From Comamonas sp. BIGb0152 (lineage in GTDB: Bacteria; Pseudomonadota; Gammaproteobacteria; Burkholderiales; Burkholderiaceae_C): a stretch of 64,000 bases of DNA. The stretch covers positions 496,001 to 560,000 of the forward strand of contig NZ_JANUDY010000002.1 in assembly GCF_024809975.1 (NCBI RefSeq), read 5' to 3'. How positions within the stretch are numbered: the first letter of the stretch is position 1; each line of letters opens with the position of its first letter. Of this stretch, positions 1-8,378 are shown in pieces. The position numbers and the translations under genes are program-made. The notes below the pieces were generated by a model. It was not told the origin of the DNA, did not search any database, and saw nothing but the letters and a program-made list of their open reading frames with translations.

Positions 1-617
1 GCGCCCAGGTCGCGCAGTATGGTCCACAGCCGTTGGCGCAGGGTTTCCAGCTGCGCCCGGCCGTTGTCCACGACCCGAAATCGTCCCTCCAGGCCCAAGC
101 AGATGCAGTAATACATGAGCTCCAGCAAGTCGCGGTGTTGCTGGGGGTTCTGCGCCAATTTGGAGAGCAACTGAAAGAACTTCTCACCGCCCCAGGTCTC
201 GCTGTGGAAGGTGACCAGCAGGCTGTGGCGCGACCAGATGCCCGATCCGCCCCAGGGCGTCTGGGCCGCAGACTCGTCCAGCAAGGTGCACAGGCAGTAG
301 CGCGCGCCCACGATGGTTTCTGATGCAACGCCCAGCTCTCGTGCCTTGCGCTCAAAGTCCTGAATCTTGCTGATCAAATACTCACGCAGTTCAGCGGTGC
401 CGCTAATCTCCGCAGTCGTGCGAATCTGGGGCACCAAGTTCAATACCGGGTTGGCAGCCATGACCAGCGGGTTAGAGCCACTGACCACATCCGGCAAATC
501 CAGAAAGGTCGGCGCGTTGCCATCCAACGGATTGGGGGCTGCCGGGTGGGCTTCGGTCTCTGCAGCAGCTTCTGCAGAAAACATTCCCGAGAGGGACGAG
601 TCAGAAGGATTGGACAC
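1..617 (-). CDS. tssL: T6SS inner-membrane protein TssL (DotU family), 3' end outside the window
   Basis: TssL is an inner-membrane part of the T6SS trans-envelope complex and works with TssM and TssJ. About 205 codons are visible, and the frame is open to the window edge. The DotU pattern is clear: 'NPLVMAANPVL' near the N-terminus, 'GARYCLCTLLDES', 'SLLVTFHSETWGGEKFF' and 'LLELMYYCICLGLEGRFRV'. The C-terminal membrane anchor should lie beyond base 1. I chose the GTG at 617 (reads SNPSD...) because a GAAGAAGA stretch sits just upstream; the in-frame ATG at 584 is the alternative. It follows tssK on the same strand after a 197-base gap. Confidence 0.9.
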   Translation of the reverse strand, partial: MSNPSDSSLSGMFSAEAAAETEAHPAAPNPLDGNAPTFLDLPDVVSGSNPLVMAANPVLNLVPQIRTTAEISGTAELREYLISKIQDFERKARELGVASETIVGARYCLCTLLDESAAQTPWGGSGIWSRHSLLVTFHSETWGGEKFFQLLSKLAQNPQQHRDLLELMYYCICLGLEGRFRVVDNGRAQLETLRQRLWTILRDLG

Positions 618-814
618 AGTTATCTTCTTCAATGCCTGTCTGCTGAGTGGCCTTAGACCGACCAGCAGACAGAAAGTTGGCGATCAGGACGGACGCCATT
701 AACCGGGCGTCCTCGAATCGGCGTCTTCAGCCATCAAACGCCCTGCCGGTCTTGCGTTCGCCACGGGTGGCCAACTGCAAGCAGACGCTTGCGAGCTGCG
801 GCATGCATCACTGC
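618..814 (-). other. tssK-tssL gap with two hairpins
   Basis: This 197-base gap is large for genes that are normally tightly packed, and I see no ORF in it. It holds two inverted repeats: GTCTGCTG at 638-645 with CAGCAGAC at 663-670, and GGACGCC at 691-697 with GGCGTCC at 706-712. Neither is followed by a T-run on the minus strand, so they are not classic intrinsic terminators. They may be processing or translation-control structures (inference). Confidence 0.4.
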
Positions 815-2143
815 CTAGGGCTTGATGGCCCAAAACTCCATACGCAGGCCTGGAAAATCCCCCGCCACATGCATGGCAACACCGCCAGAGCGCTCCAGTT
901 GGCCCCAGAGCTCATGGGTGGTATCGAGCTGGAAATAGTTGTAGTTGGCGTGGTAGGGAAGCTCGCGCGGCGCAATGGGCATGGGCTGCAGCCGCACGCC
1001 CGGCAGGTGCAGATTGACCAAATCGCGTATCTTCTCAACCGGGCCGATCTTGACCTGCGTCGGAAACCGCGTACGCACCACATCGGTGGGCAGATCGGCA
1101 AACACCGCCAACACAAAGCTGGCCTGTTTCACCAAGCTAGGATCAGGGATCATCCCTACGCGCACTCCGTATTGGCGCTCATGCAACTCGATCGGAATGG
1201 CGTTCTGCTCCAGAACCATCGACAGAGAACGCCGGATGTCATTCACCACCACCTCAAAAGGCTGGCTGGGCGCATCATGGTCGTACACCGGGTAGACGAT
1301 GGGGCGGCGCTGCTCGCGCGTGAACGTGGAAAGCTCGCCAGCGAGCTCCAGCAAATGGCCGTATATGCGTTCAGGATGCAGGATCTGGTGATCGCGCAGA
1401 TGCGTGATTTTGGGCTGCCAGCGATTGATGATATTGAGCATCATGAAATCACCAACCTCGGCGATCCCACCCCGCCCAGGCTGCTGCACACGCATGGCCA
1501 GGGCCTCAGCCCGTTGCAGCAGCAAGCCTGCAATATCGTCCACCATGGCATGCAGCAAGCGGCTTTGTCCATAGGCGATCGAGGGTGGAATAAAACGCGC
1601 ATCCAACACCACCGTACCGTCATTGCGCCGCTCCGCCACATGCACCGCACCCAAGCGCAGCCAGCTGTCGCTGAGATCAGCGGCCGCAATGAGTTGCGCT
1701 CGCATGTGCGCCACTTGTGCGAGCGCTGGCTCCCCTGCTCCCTCGTTGGAATCGACTAATTCAGCGTCCTCAGCGGTATAGCGGGCCAGTGCCTGGGCAT
1801 TGGTAAAACCCAGCTCGGTGGCGGATGCCCGCCGCATGGGCAGCGCCAAATAGATAAGCTCATCCTTGCAGGCCTTGTCGACTTCGAAAGGCTCGACACC
1901 CACATCCTGCCCAGGAAAGCTAAACGGGGTGCCATCTGGAAAAACCCCCACAGCACTGAGCAAAGCAATCTTGCCCAGCGCGAGGGCCTCGACATCCAGT
2001 ACCAACTCTCGGAAGCCCCAAAAATAAGGCTCCGCAGCCAAAGCTCTGGCATGGGAGAAAAATTCCAAGTAACGCTCTTGCTGTTGAAAGTGCTGAGGAC
2101 GCAGAAACATGCCCTCTGACCACACGACCTTGCGATTGAACAT
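815..2143 (-). CDS. tssK: T6SS baseplate protein TssK
   Basis: TssK (442 aa, normal length) is the trimeric baseplate component that links the TssEFG wedge to the TssJLM membrane complex. The start 'MFNRKVVWSEGMFLRPQHFQQQERYLE' region is diagnostic of the ImpJ/VasE family. A later 'VYPVYDHDAPSQPFE' region and the C-terminal receptor-like domain ending in FWAIKP also fit. It lies 23 bases after tssJ and is probably co-transcribed with it. No missing domain or frame problem is visible. Confidence 0.96.
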   Translation of the reverse strand: MFNRKVVWSEGMFLRPQHFQQQERYLEFFSHARALAAEPYFWGFRELVLDVEALALGKIALLSAVGVFPDGTPFSFPGQDVGVEPFEVDKACKDELIYLALPMRRASATELGFTNAQALARYTAEDAELVDSNEGAGEPALAQVAHMRAQLIAAADLSDSWLRLGAVHVAERRNDGTVVLDARFIPPSIAYGQSRLLHAMVDDIAGLLLQRAEALAMRVQQPGRGGIAEVGDFMMLNIINRWQPKITHLRDHQILHPERIYGHLLELAGELSTFTREQRRPIVYPVYDHDAPSQPFEVVVNDIRRSLSMVLEQNAIPIELHERQYGVRVGMIPDPSLVKQASFVLAVFADLPTDVVRTRFPTQVKIGPVEKIRDLVNLHLPGVRLQPMPIAPRELPYHANYNYFQLDTTHELWGQLERSGGVAMHVAGDFPGLRMEFWAIKP

Positions 2144-2166
2144 AGTGTTGATTACCTCGCCATGCC

Positions 2167-2736
2167 TTAAAAAGACAAACGTATGCCACCAGGCGCGCTG
2201 GGCAGGCTGGGTGCGTTGCCTACAGGAACTGGCACCTGCGCTACGTTAGAGCTGACGGAGAGCTTGTTGGGGCCCACATAGACCTTGATGTAGGAGGATT
2301 CAAATGAAGGGCTGAATACGGAGAAGCGCCCTATTTCTTTGGGCGCCGGCAGCGGTGCAATCCCCCGCCATACGGCCTTGTCCAAGTCCCGGTACCCTAC
2401 AAAGACACCCAAAGCCCGCTCGTCGTTGGATGCTTTGCCCACTAGCACTTTGGCTTCACCAGGTTGCAACATGAACACCTCCTTGGAAACCAGCTCTGAT
2501 GCCAGGAGTTGGGCATCTTTCTCGTACAGACCAAAAAAATCACTGTTATTGAATGCAGTGATGCCTTTGAGACGGTAGATCCTGACCTCTACGGGCGTTG
2601 GCAGTCCATTGCGATCAGGATTGAGCTTGTCGTCCGCCGTGATGACGACGGTATAGGGTGCGGACACCGTGGGTGCTGGCGCAGCGCAACCAGCGATCCA
2701 CAGCGCGGTGGCAAGCATCAAAAAGGAATTTCTCAT
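2167..2736 (-). CDS. tssJ: T6SS outer-membrane lipoprotein TssJ
   Basis: TssJ (189 aa) anchors the T6SS membrane complex in the outer membrane and binds TssM. The signal peptide ends in the lipobox IAGC, with the lipidated cysteine at residue 17. The mature part is a small beta-sandwich domain with 'PVEVRIYRLKGITAFNNSDFFGLYEKD' and 'KVLVGKASNDERALGVFVGYRDLDKAVWR', the usual TssJ core (DUF4198/VasD type). It is the first gene of the tssJ-tssK-tssL block. The upstream DNA at 2758-2787 holds two copies of a GATAGTTATT motif. Confidence 0.95.
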   Translation of the reverse strand: MRNSFLMLATALWIAGCAAPAPTVSAPYTVVITADDKLNPDRNGLPTPVEVRIYRLKGITAFNNSDFFGLYEKDAQLLASELVSKEVFMLQPGEAKVLVGKASNDERALGVFVGYRDLDKAVWRGIAPLPAPKEIGRFSVFSPSFESSYIKVYVGPNKLSVSSNVAQVPVPVGNAPSLPSAPGGIRLSF

Positions 2737-3502
2737 GTCTATAACATCTTCTATTAATTGATAGTTATTGATAGATGATAGTTATTTTGCCAGAGCAATG
2801 CCCGTCTGTGGCGCAGACTGTCTCAATACAGCCTAATTTTGCTAAATTGGTCAGATTTCGCAGGGGTCGGGAAGGTGTTACTGCCGGGCTGGCCGTTGCT
2901 GGCATCGTGTGCAGGGGCTGCGAGCGGCCGGGTGCGCCCGGCTACAAAGTGCGCAAAGCACTTGCAGTCTTGGGCTTTGGCTACAGGCCTGCATAGCGTT
3001 GCGAAAAGCGGTTGAACAATGCTTGTGCTGAGGGCCGCTGAGGCGCTCAACAAGCCACAGATTTGTGGCGGAGACTGATCGCCCACTTGGAGGCATCAAG
3101 CTACAAACAGCAGAGGCCTACGTCGACTCGCTTTAAAAAGACGTACCAAGGCGCGTGTTAGCGGCTCTAACACCCTGCAGTTGCTTGTAGCTGGGGTGCG
3201 GCCTACGGTGTGCCGCTGCTGCTAACGGATGTGCTGTGCGGGCTTCAGCGATGCGGTGATCCCTGCGCTCCGCATGCCATTGGCTTGCAGCCCTCACAGA
3301 GACGAACCGGGCCATGCGCTACATCCATCTTTCCCAAAATCAGGCGCGCTCGTGGCTGCGGCAAGGTTCTCGCCTGGAGCAGCAGAAATCAGATCTGGCA
3401 ATTGTTTCTCCAGTGATTAGCTGCTTGTGGTCTTGAGTTCACCAGAGATGCAATGCTGAATTAGAAAATTTGCTCATTGAGCCTATGTCCATCTCAAATG
3501 AG
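2737..3502. other. 766-base stretch without a recognisable gene
   Basis: It lies between tssJ and the decayed lipoprotein genes. Short ORFs of 60-87 codons occur on both strands, but none has a convincing start or any family resemblance. The part from 2840 to 3420 is GC-rich and full of short repeated words around GCTACA and TTGCAG. The part after 3420 is AT-rich like the immunity-gene patch. The first 60 bases are probably the tssJ promoter region, with GATAGTTATT repeated at 2760-2769 and 2777-2786. Confidence 0.4.
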
Positions 3503-3903
3503 TTATTGCAGAAGATTTTTTGAATGTAGCTCATATCTATAGAATTGATTCTTCTCGCCAAAGTAAAAGAACTCTTTGGCATCTCCTTTTTCAAACTTAC
3601 TGTCATAACTTACTTGAATTAGTTTTTCGCCGGACGACGTCACTTGGTCAAAATTGATATTTTTAATCTTGGGCTCTTTAAAATTTCCCATTTTTTGTTT
3701 TATATATTAAAATCATGGAGATATTGATTTAAAGAGGTGTTCATACCGCTGTATTTTTTTATCCAATTGTAATTAGATTTATAATCTTCAGCATTGAAAT
3801 TTAAGTGAAATTGATTGGCGTAATTGCTGTAGATTTCGACACAGTCTTTTTGGGCGCATCCAGCGGAAAGGCTTGCGATGATGAGTAAGATGTATTTAAA
3901 CAT
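3503..3903 (-). pseudogene. Frameshifted small lipoprotein, paralogue of 3934-4353
   Basis: Two adjacent reading frames together match the intact neighbour at 3934-4353. The first (3903 down to 3700, 67 codons) gives a signal peptide with lipobox SAGC and the N-terminal half. The second (3691 down to 3503) gives the C-terminal half, with 'TSSGEKLIQVSYDSKFEKGDAKEFFYF' against 'TSSGEKLVRLSLDSHFELGVAKEFFYF' in the intact copy. The break falls in the AT-rich run around 3691-3712, and one indel would restore the frame. The layout of the intact copy suggests a lipoprotein with an NTF2-like domain of the DUF4019 kind (inference). Confidence 0.75.
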
Positions 3904-3933
3904 TAAATTTACACAGTTTAATCCAAGAGAATG

Positions 3934-4353
3934 TTAGGTATCTCTGTTAAGTAGCTTTTCAGAGTAAATCTCGTGCCTGTATAAAGTACCCGATTCTGAG
4001 AAATAAAAAAACTCTTTCGCGACACCCAGCTCAAAATGGCTATCCAGGGATAATCTGACCAGCTTTTCACCAGAAGAAGTAGTTTGTGTGAAATTCGCAT
4101 TCAATAGTGTAGTACTTCTCATGGCACCCAATCTCGATTTAACGAACTCAAAAGTCTCTTGATAGTCGGATTCTGATGCATCCATGCCGGTATTTTTCTG
4201 TAATATCCGGATATTTATATAATGCTTACCGCTATTGTAGTTTGCATGAAAAAGCTTGGTTTTTTCAATATAGTCATCCTCTGTCATGTTCTTGGTGCAG
4301 GCCGCTAAAAATGCTGCGATAATAATTAAAAGAACTGATTTCAATATGTTCAT
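3934..4353 (-). CDS. Small lipoprotein with NTF2-like (DUF4019-type) domain
   Basis: A 139-residue protein with a signal peptide ending in lipobox LAAC (lipid cysteine 19), so it should be anchored in the periplasm. The mature part has a helical 'YQETFEFVKSRLGAMRS' segment and then strands around 'GEKLVRLSLDSHFELGVAKEFFYF', an order that resembles DUF4019/NTF2-like proteins; I could not search to confirm. It is low in GC and sits at the distal end of the rhs immunity array. Broken paralogues lie on both sides (3503-3903 and 5114-5529). A periplasmic immunity lipoprotein for a lost or displaced toxin is the likeliest role, but this is inference. Confidence 0.65.
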   Translation of the reverse strand: MNILKSVLLIIIAAFLAACTKNMTEDDYIEKTKLFHANYNSGKHYINIRILQKNTGMDASESDYQETFEFVKSRLGAMRSTTLLNANFTQTTSSGEKLVRLSLDSHFELGVAKEFFYFSESGTLYRHEIYSEKLLNRDT

Positions 4354-4448
4354 TAATATTTTTTAGCGCTCAGACTATCTAGCATTAGAAGTCAGTCCAC
4401 CACAGCATTGAATATAGTAAAAATGGATTCAAACTTGCTTCTGTAATT

Positions 4449-4865
4449 CTATTTCTGCTTGACATATCTTAAATAAAATCCATAGATTGCAGTATCTGCA
4501 AATATAGGCAGCATTATATTTAAGTAGTTATTTAATCTATTATTCTCTTTTGATAAATAATCATATACGCCAATCATTAAAATAAACAATACCATTTGAA
4601 CGATCACAACAATGCCTTGGTTATCATCATTCAGACAAACATTCAACACTAATGCAACTAGAAATATCAATCCAGCTATCGCAAAATTCAAGAGTAAAAA
4701 TTCCCCAAGAAAGTGCAGATACAGAAACAATGTAACTGACATGACAAGGTTAATATATCTGAGCTGAACAATATTTCTATTGAGATCTTGGATTTTTTTA
4801 TTTAATTCATTCAAATTGGTATCTCCCCAGGATTTTTCATGTTTTCTACCTTGCGTTGAGTACAT
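4449..4865 (-). CDS. Small multi-pass membrane protein of unknown function
   Basis: A 138-residue protein. After a polar, possibly coiled N-terminus ('LNELNKKIQDLNRNIVQLR') there are four hydrophobic segments (roughly residues 38-58, 60-76, 84-100 and 115-132). I do not recognise a family. It is AT-rich like its neighbours and lies on the same strand between lipoprotein-type immunity candidates. A membrane-embedded immunity protein is possible but unproven. No good ribosome binding site is visible before the ATG, so the start is uncertain. Confidence 0.5.
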   Translation of the reverse strand: MYSTQGRKHEKSWGDTNLNELNKKIQDLNRNIVQLRYINLVMSVTLFLYLHFLGEFLLLNFAIAGLIFLVALVLNVCLNDDNQGIVVIVQMVLFILMIGVYDYLSKENNRLNNYLNIMLPIFADTAIYGFYLRYVKQK

Positions 4866-5113
4866 TGCGCAATGAAATTTTAGTATTCGCCGGTTTTCTT
4901 AGAGAATATTCAGCAGCTATTTACAATGCAGTTTGCGTCACAATCTAAAATAAAGATAAAAATCGTTGTTTTAGATGTGTACTAGCACCCCCTGTTCGTA
5001 TGTATTAATCGTTGTGAAGCACAGCTAAGACTTGCTACTTGAGCATTGGCTCTAAACTTTTAACATTGCTAATTTTGCGTTTCCGCTTTAATACACAAGT
5101 GGATTAAGGCATG

Positions 5114-5529
5114 TCAGAAAATAAATTTAGATGGATCGGTTATTTCATAGCGAAATAAAAAGCAACCACCATCTACAGCAAACGATATATAGAAACTCTC
5201 CACAGATACACCTTTGTCAAATTCGCTCATGAACGAAACACTAATGAGATGGTTATTTATTTTCTTGTAATTGAACAATATGCTATTTTTGCGTGAGCCT
5301 AAAGCGGTCTTTATTTTAGTTATGAATTTATTGAATTCTTTATGGTTACAGATTTTTTAATTTCTGCATTGAAATTGTTGTTGTATAAATCTGCTATTTC
5401 TCCTGAGGAGATTTTGTCTTGGAAGTCTCTTGCAGCTATTTTACTTAATCTTATCTCTCTTTCACTGATGACGTAAGCAGAAGCGGGGTTCATAAAAAAT
5501 AAAACAATAAGAACATAGAGAATTCTCAC
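5114..5529 (-). pseudogene. Frameshifted exported protein, third copy of the DUF4019-like family
   Basis: The 5' part encodes a signal peptide ending near 'NPASA' and then 'DFQDKISSGEIADLYNNNFNAEIKK'. The frame is lost in a run of six A (plus-strand T-run 5353-5358). Dropping one base continues as 'NHKEFNKFITKIKTALGSRKN' and then 'LISVSFMSEFDKGVSVESFY', ending at the TGA at 5114-5116. The restored C-terminus aligns with the intact lipoprotein at 3934-4353 (SRLG.., VRLSLDSHFELGVAKEFFYF). The start is taken as GTG 5529, next to the hydrophobic core; an in-frame ATG at 5589 would overlap the upstream gene. Confidence 0.65.
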
Positions 5530-5578
5530 TATATAACTTTCATATAACAAATGTACGCATATTGCATTTGTAAGACGC

Positions 5579-6151
5579 CTATGGAGCAACTTCTATTTTG
5601 GGATAGCATGTATAAGATTCCTTGCTCTCAGGAAGAATCGCTTTGAGCCGCATGTGGGTGGGGTTATATTCTTTGAATAACTTGAATAGCCCGGCATCCG
5701 CCGTTCCAATCATAATCATGTCATCGTCAATATTCCTAGCAAAAACTTGGCTGCGGTATAAGATTTGATCGCGAAGTATTTTATTTGAATAAAGTTTTGA
5801 ATCCTGCGTCAAAAAGGCATTTTTTGTTGAAAAATTAATGAGCTTTTCCAAGCTGCCATTTTGTTTGGGTGTCGATTTTAAGTTCATGGTGCCAATTGAT
5901 ATGGAAATACCTAAGCCAACGCTGGTGAAATTATTATCTTTATAAAATCCCAACTCCATGCTCCAAATATATTCTGGATGAGATTTTTTATACCATTCCC
6001 AATATTCTTTCTTCTTAACAATTGGAAACCCTGCAGCAAAGCTATTTTCATAATAAATTGCATCGCATTTGCTTGAAATGGCCTCATCATTAGCAATAGC
6101 ATTGGTGCATAATAATGCAGCTATAAAAATCAGATTTCTCTTTATTGTCAT
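5579..6151 (-). CDS. Exported immunity candidate, copy 2
   Basis: A 190-residue protein with a signal peptide (cleavage probably after 'NAIA'). The body is homologous along its length to the upstream gene at 6254-6820. Shared features are 'EYIWSMELGFY' against 'EYAWVAETGFY', 'KNAFLTQDS' against 'KNAFLTKES', and 'NPTHMRLKAILPE' against 'NPTHMRLQAILPE'. A cysteine pair is shared as well, one near the mature N-terminus (SKC) and one in TCYPK. A second immunity copy after a toxin-immunity pair is typical of rhs loci. The export signal implies the cognate toxin acts in the periplasm. No named immunity family is recognised. Confidence 0.7.
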   Translation of the reverse strand: MTIKRNLIFIAALLCTNAIANDEAISSKCDAIYYENSFAAGFPIVKKKEYWEWYKKSHPEYIWSMELGFYKDNNFTSVGLGISISIGTMNLKSTPKQNGSLEKLINFSTKNAFLTQDSKLYSNKILRDQILYRSQVFARNIDDDMIMIGTADAGLFKLFKEYNPTHMRLKAILPESKESYTCYPKIEVAP

Positions 6152-6253
6152 TTTTAATTTTTTGATATTTTTACTATTGCGTCAGTATAATTTGTGACGT
6201 CTGCTATTGCAGCGTCCCTAGCACCGTCCAACTCTGGGTAAAGTAAACGGGAT

Positions 6254-6820
6254 CTATGGGGAAACTTTCTCAAGTTTTGGATAACATACATATGACTCAT
6301 CGCCTTCCGGAAGAATCGCTTGCAACCTCATGTGAGTAGGATTCTGAAATTTCGAAATTTTAACGGCCTCTATATTTTGTGTTCCCAGCATTATGAGCTC
6401 TCCAGTGATTACTTTGGCTGAGATTTGAGATGAGTACATAATTGAATTGTTTACTGATTTCATTTTGTAGAATGGCGATTCCTTTGTTAAAAATGCATTC
6501 TTTCCAGCGAAATCTATGAGCTCGTTGAGAGTACCTTCTCTCCTAGGTGTATTTTCCAAATTTGCGGAACCTATTGACGCCATGAATCCAAACCCATTCC
6601 CTCTAAATTTTCCATTTTCATAAAATCCTGTTTCTGCTACCCATGCATATTCGGGCCTTTCTTTTTTATACCATATCCATTTATCTTTATATTTTATCAA
6701 CGGAAATGCAGCGATGATGCTATCTTTAATATAAAATGCTCCACATTTATCATCTGTCATTGCTGATGCATTAAGCGTGATTAAAGGAATCATAAATAAC
6801 ACGAATCTTTTGATGTTCAT
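6254..6820 (-). CDS. Exported immunity candidate for the orphan Rhs toxin tip
   Basis: A 188-residue protein with an N-terminal signal peptide ('FVLFMIPLITLNASA'). Its ATG overlaps the stop of the orphan rhs tip gene in an ATGA junction, the tight coupling usual for a toxin and its immunity gene. It is a clear paralogue of 5579-6151 and shares the two cysteines (DKC and VCYPK), which could form a disulfide in the periplasm. Function is inferred from position; the family is not recognised. Confidence 0.75.
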   Translation of the reverse strand: MNIKRFVLFMIPLITLNASAMTDDKCGAFYIKDSIIAAFPLIKYKDKWIWYKKERPEYAWVAETGFYENGKFRGNGFGFMASIGSANLENTPRREGTLNELIDFAGKNAFLTKESPFYKMKSVNNSIMYSSQISAKVITGELIMLGTQNIEAVKISKFQNPTHMRLQAILPEGDESYVCYPKLEKVSP

Positions 6821-7554
6821 TTTCTTGCTCCAGATCTGTTCCTTAGAATTTTGGCACCTATGTCTGCCAAATCCGAAAAATCAGCTGTTGAAGCGGAGCC
6901 CGCACCTTGAATTTCTGGAAAGTAATAGGGCGTCTCACAGGAATATCCTTGGGGTAGTTCAGATGACTTCCATACGCCATTAGGTATATAGTCTTTCGGG
7001 TATTTCACATCTTTTCCTGGCTCTCTATCATTAGGCATGCAACTGAGCTTATTTTTACTCCACTTTTGGCAATACTGAGAATATTCGTAAGGGCTTAATT
7101 CCTGCCACGGCTTTTTACCGCTTGCTGCCCCTCCAATATCATATTGCGGCAAGGATATTGTGTTGGCCGTCTGGATGTCCAGATCAGCCTGCGGGTAGGT
7201 TTTATCGAATACTAGGGCTGCCTTTTGCGAGCCGCCGTTCCTTGTTCCCATCGAAACTTTCTGCAGTCCTATCGAGTCGTAAAATGAAATTGGATTTATA
7301 GGATATGCATAGATATTAAATCCCCCAGCCAGACGAATGGGATCTTGATTAAGATAATTTCCAAGCAGCGACTCATAATACCGATGCCGGTTGTAATAAA
7401 GCCCCGTCTCTCCATCCGCATGCTGCCCCGGCAGCCGAATCGGCTGGTACAAGTCAGCGGGGTTATGCTCCGCCCGCACATTCCCCCAGGCATCTAATTG
7501 CACCGCCCAATCCAGCCGGCTGTCTTCCCGAATCAAGGCATTTGGCGTTGCCAA
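6817..7554 (-). CDS. Orphan Rhs tip with a second toxin C-terminal domain
   Basis: The first 98 codons repeat the end of the Rhs core found in the large gene upstream (LIREDSRLDWAVQLDAWGN, LYQPIRLPGQHAD, GLYYNRHRYYES). Next comes the junction 'PISFYDSIGL', a variant of the P-x4-DP-x-GL self-cleavage site, with S in place of P. A 147-residue C-terminus follows that is wholly unlike that of the main Rhs; it has three cysteines and I do not recognise its toxin family. The annotated start is an in-frame TTG; homology continues upstream through a stop (see 7555-7769). It may serve as a reservoir that can recombine onto the full rhs gene. It overlaps the downstream immunity gene by ATGA. Confidence 0.75.
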   Translation of the reverse strand: MATPNALIREDSRLDWAVQLDAWGNVRAEHNPADLYQPIRLPGQHADGETGLYYNRHRYYESLLGNYLNQDPIRLAGGFNIYAYPINPISFYDSIGLQKVSMGTRNGGSQKAALVFDKTYPQADLDIQTANTISLPQYDIGGAASGKKPWQELSPYEYSQYCQKWSKNKLSCMPNDREPGKDVKYPKDYIPNGVWKSSELPQGYSCETPYYFPEIQGAGSASTADFSDLADIGAKILRNRSGARK

Positions 7555-7769
7555 GTGGTCGCACGAGTCTTTGTGAATCTCTAATTTTTACGCGGCTTCT
7601 TTTTTGGGGCCCTCACCTTTGGCTCGTAGTCCTGCAGTTGCTCGCGCGTAAAGGCTTGCACATCTTTGGACATGGACATAAAGGCGAAATCCTGTGGAAA
7701 GGATAAATTAAGTGCTTTGGTGTCGCCAAGGACACTTTGCCTCGTGATAATGGATAGATTGCTTGGCAA
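7555..7769 (-). pseudogene. Degenerate upstream part of the displaced rhs tip
   Basis: This stretch matches the Rhs core just before the orphan tip. The frame from 7769 reads 'TKALNLSFPQDFAFMSMSKDVQAFTREQLQDYE', against 'IKALNASLPQNIAYLSMSKDVQAFMREQLQDYE' in the main gene. It then slips frame near an A-run. The frame of the downstream tip reads KKEAA-stop-KLEIHKDSCDHLATPNA, against RKEAAEKVEIRHYLCDHLGTPNA in the main Rhs. There is therefore one frameshift plus one in-frame TAA (7588-7590). Homology to the core begins around 7715, which probably marks the recombination edge. Confidence 0.75.
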
Positions 7770-7856
7770 TATAAAATATTAATTTGAGTGAGTGAGTCCT
7801 GAGGGGTTCAGCTGCACTTAATTTATTCAGTTGAAGTTTTGCACCTTCAAAAGCCT

Positions 7857-8378
7857 CTATAACTTTAATTCACGCCCACTGATATAGTTTTTTAATCTAT
7901 TTGCCGCTAGTAATGCATGAAGCATCGCAGAAAAAATAGAGAATACAGCAATGAAAATACTGTAATAGATTTCATTGGGGTCTGATAAATAAACTGATTC
8001 TGCTACATTTTTTGGATTAAACTTTATTTGGATTGGCTTATTGTCCTTTTGACGTGCAGTTAATTCATATATTTGATTATTGCTGATGTCAACTTTTTCA
8101 ACCGCTGTGGTGCCTATTTTCGAATTGGTGTAATAAACTCCGTCCACTTTATAACTGTACTTTATCTGCACAAGATTCTTCTCAACTGAAAATTCCTGAA
8201 TGGATGCGTTAGTTTGGTGCCAGTGATAAATCTTTCGATAATCATTCAAGTCAGTAAATGAAATCTTCAGAAGAATAAATGTTGAAAGCGTGCCAATAAA
8301 AATAACAGTTATTCCGGCAATACCTCTTGGCCAAACGATTTCCGTTGCAAGATCAAGTTGATATTTATATTTATTCAC
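7857..8378 (-). CDS. DUF3592-type membrane protein, immunity candidate for the main Rhs
   Basis: About 173 residues: one membrane helix near the N-terminus (GIAGITVIFIGTLSTFILL), a beta-rich domain, and a second helix near the C-terminus (IYYSIFIAVFSIFSAML). The middle part ('IKYSYKVDGVYYTNSKIG', then 'IQIKFNPKNVAESVY') has the DUF3592 pattern. The start is taken as GTG 8378, whose GTGAATAA overlaps the rhs stop codon and indicates translational coupling. An upstream in-frame ATG inside rhs is less likely. The topology puts the beta domain outside the cytoplasm if the N-terminus is inside, so the Rhs toxin may act at the membrane or in the periplasm (inference). Confidence 0.65.
   Translation of the reverse strand: MNKYKYQLDLATEIVWPRGIAGITVIFIGTLSTFILLKISFTDLNDYRKIYHWHQTNASIQEFSVEKNLVQIKYSYKVDGVYYTNSKIGTTAVEKVDISNNQIYELTARQKDNKPIQIKFNPKNVAESVYLSDPNEIYYSIFIAVFSIFSAMLHALLAANRLKNYISGRELKL

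Noticed and set aside
647..1759. Long plus-strand ORF of 370 codons opposite tssK
   Set aside because: It is the antisense shadow of tssK, which has clear family motifs; the shadow has none.
3314..3430. Short plus-strand frame reading RYIHLSQNQARSWLRQ...
   Set aside because: Protein-like in look but only 38 codons with no homologous pattern; too weak to call.
2737..3502. Possible small genes or a mobile-element remnant between tssJ and the lipoprotein pseudogene
   Set aside because: No terminal repeats, transposase motifs or credible starts were found.
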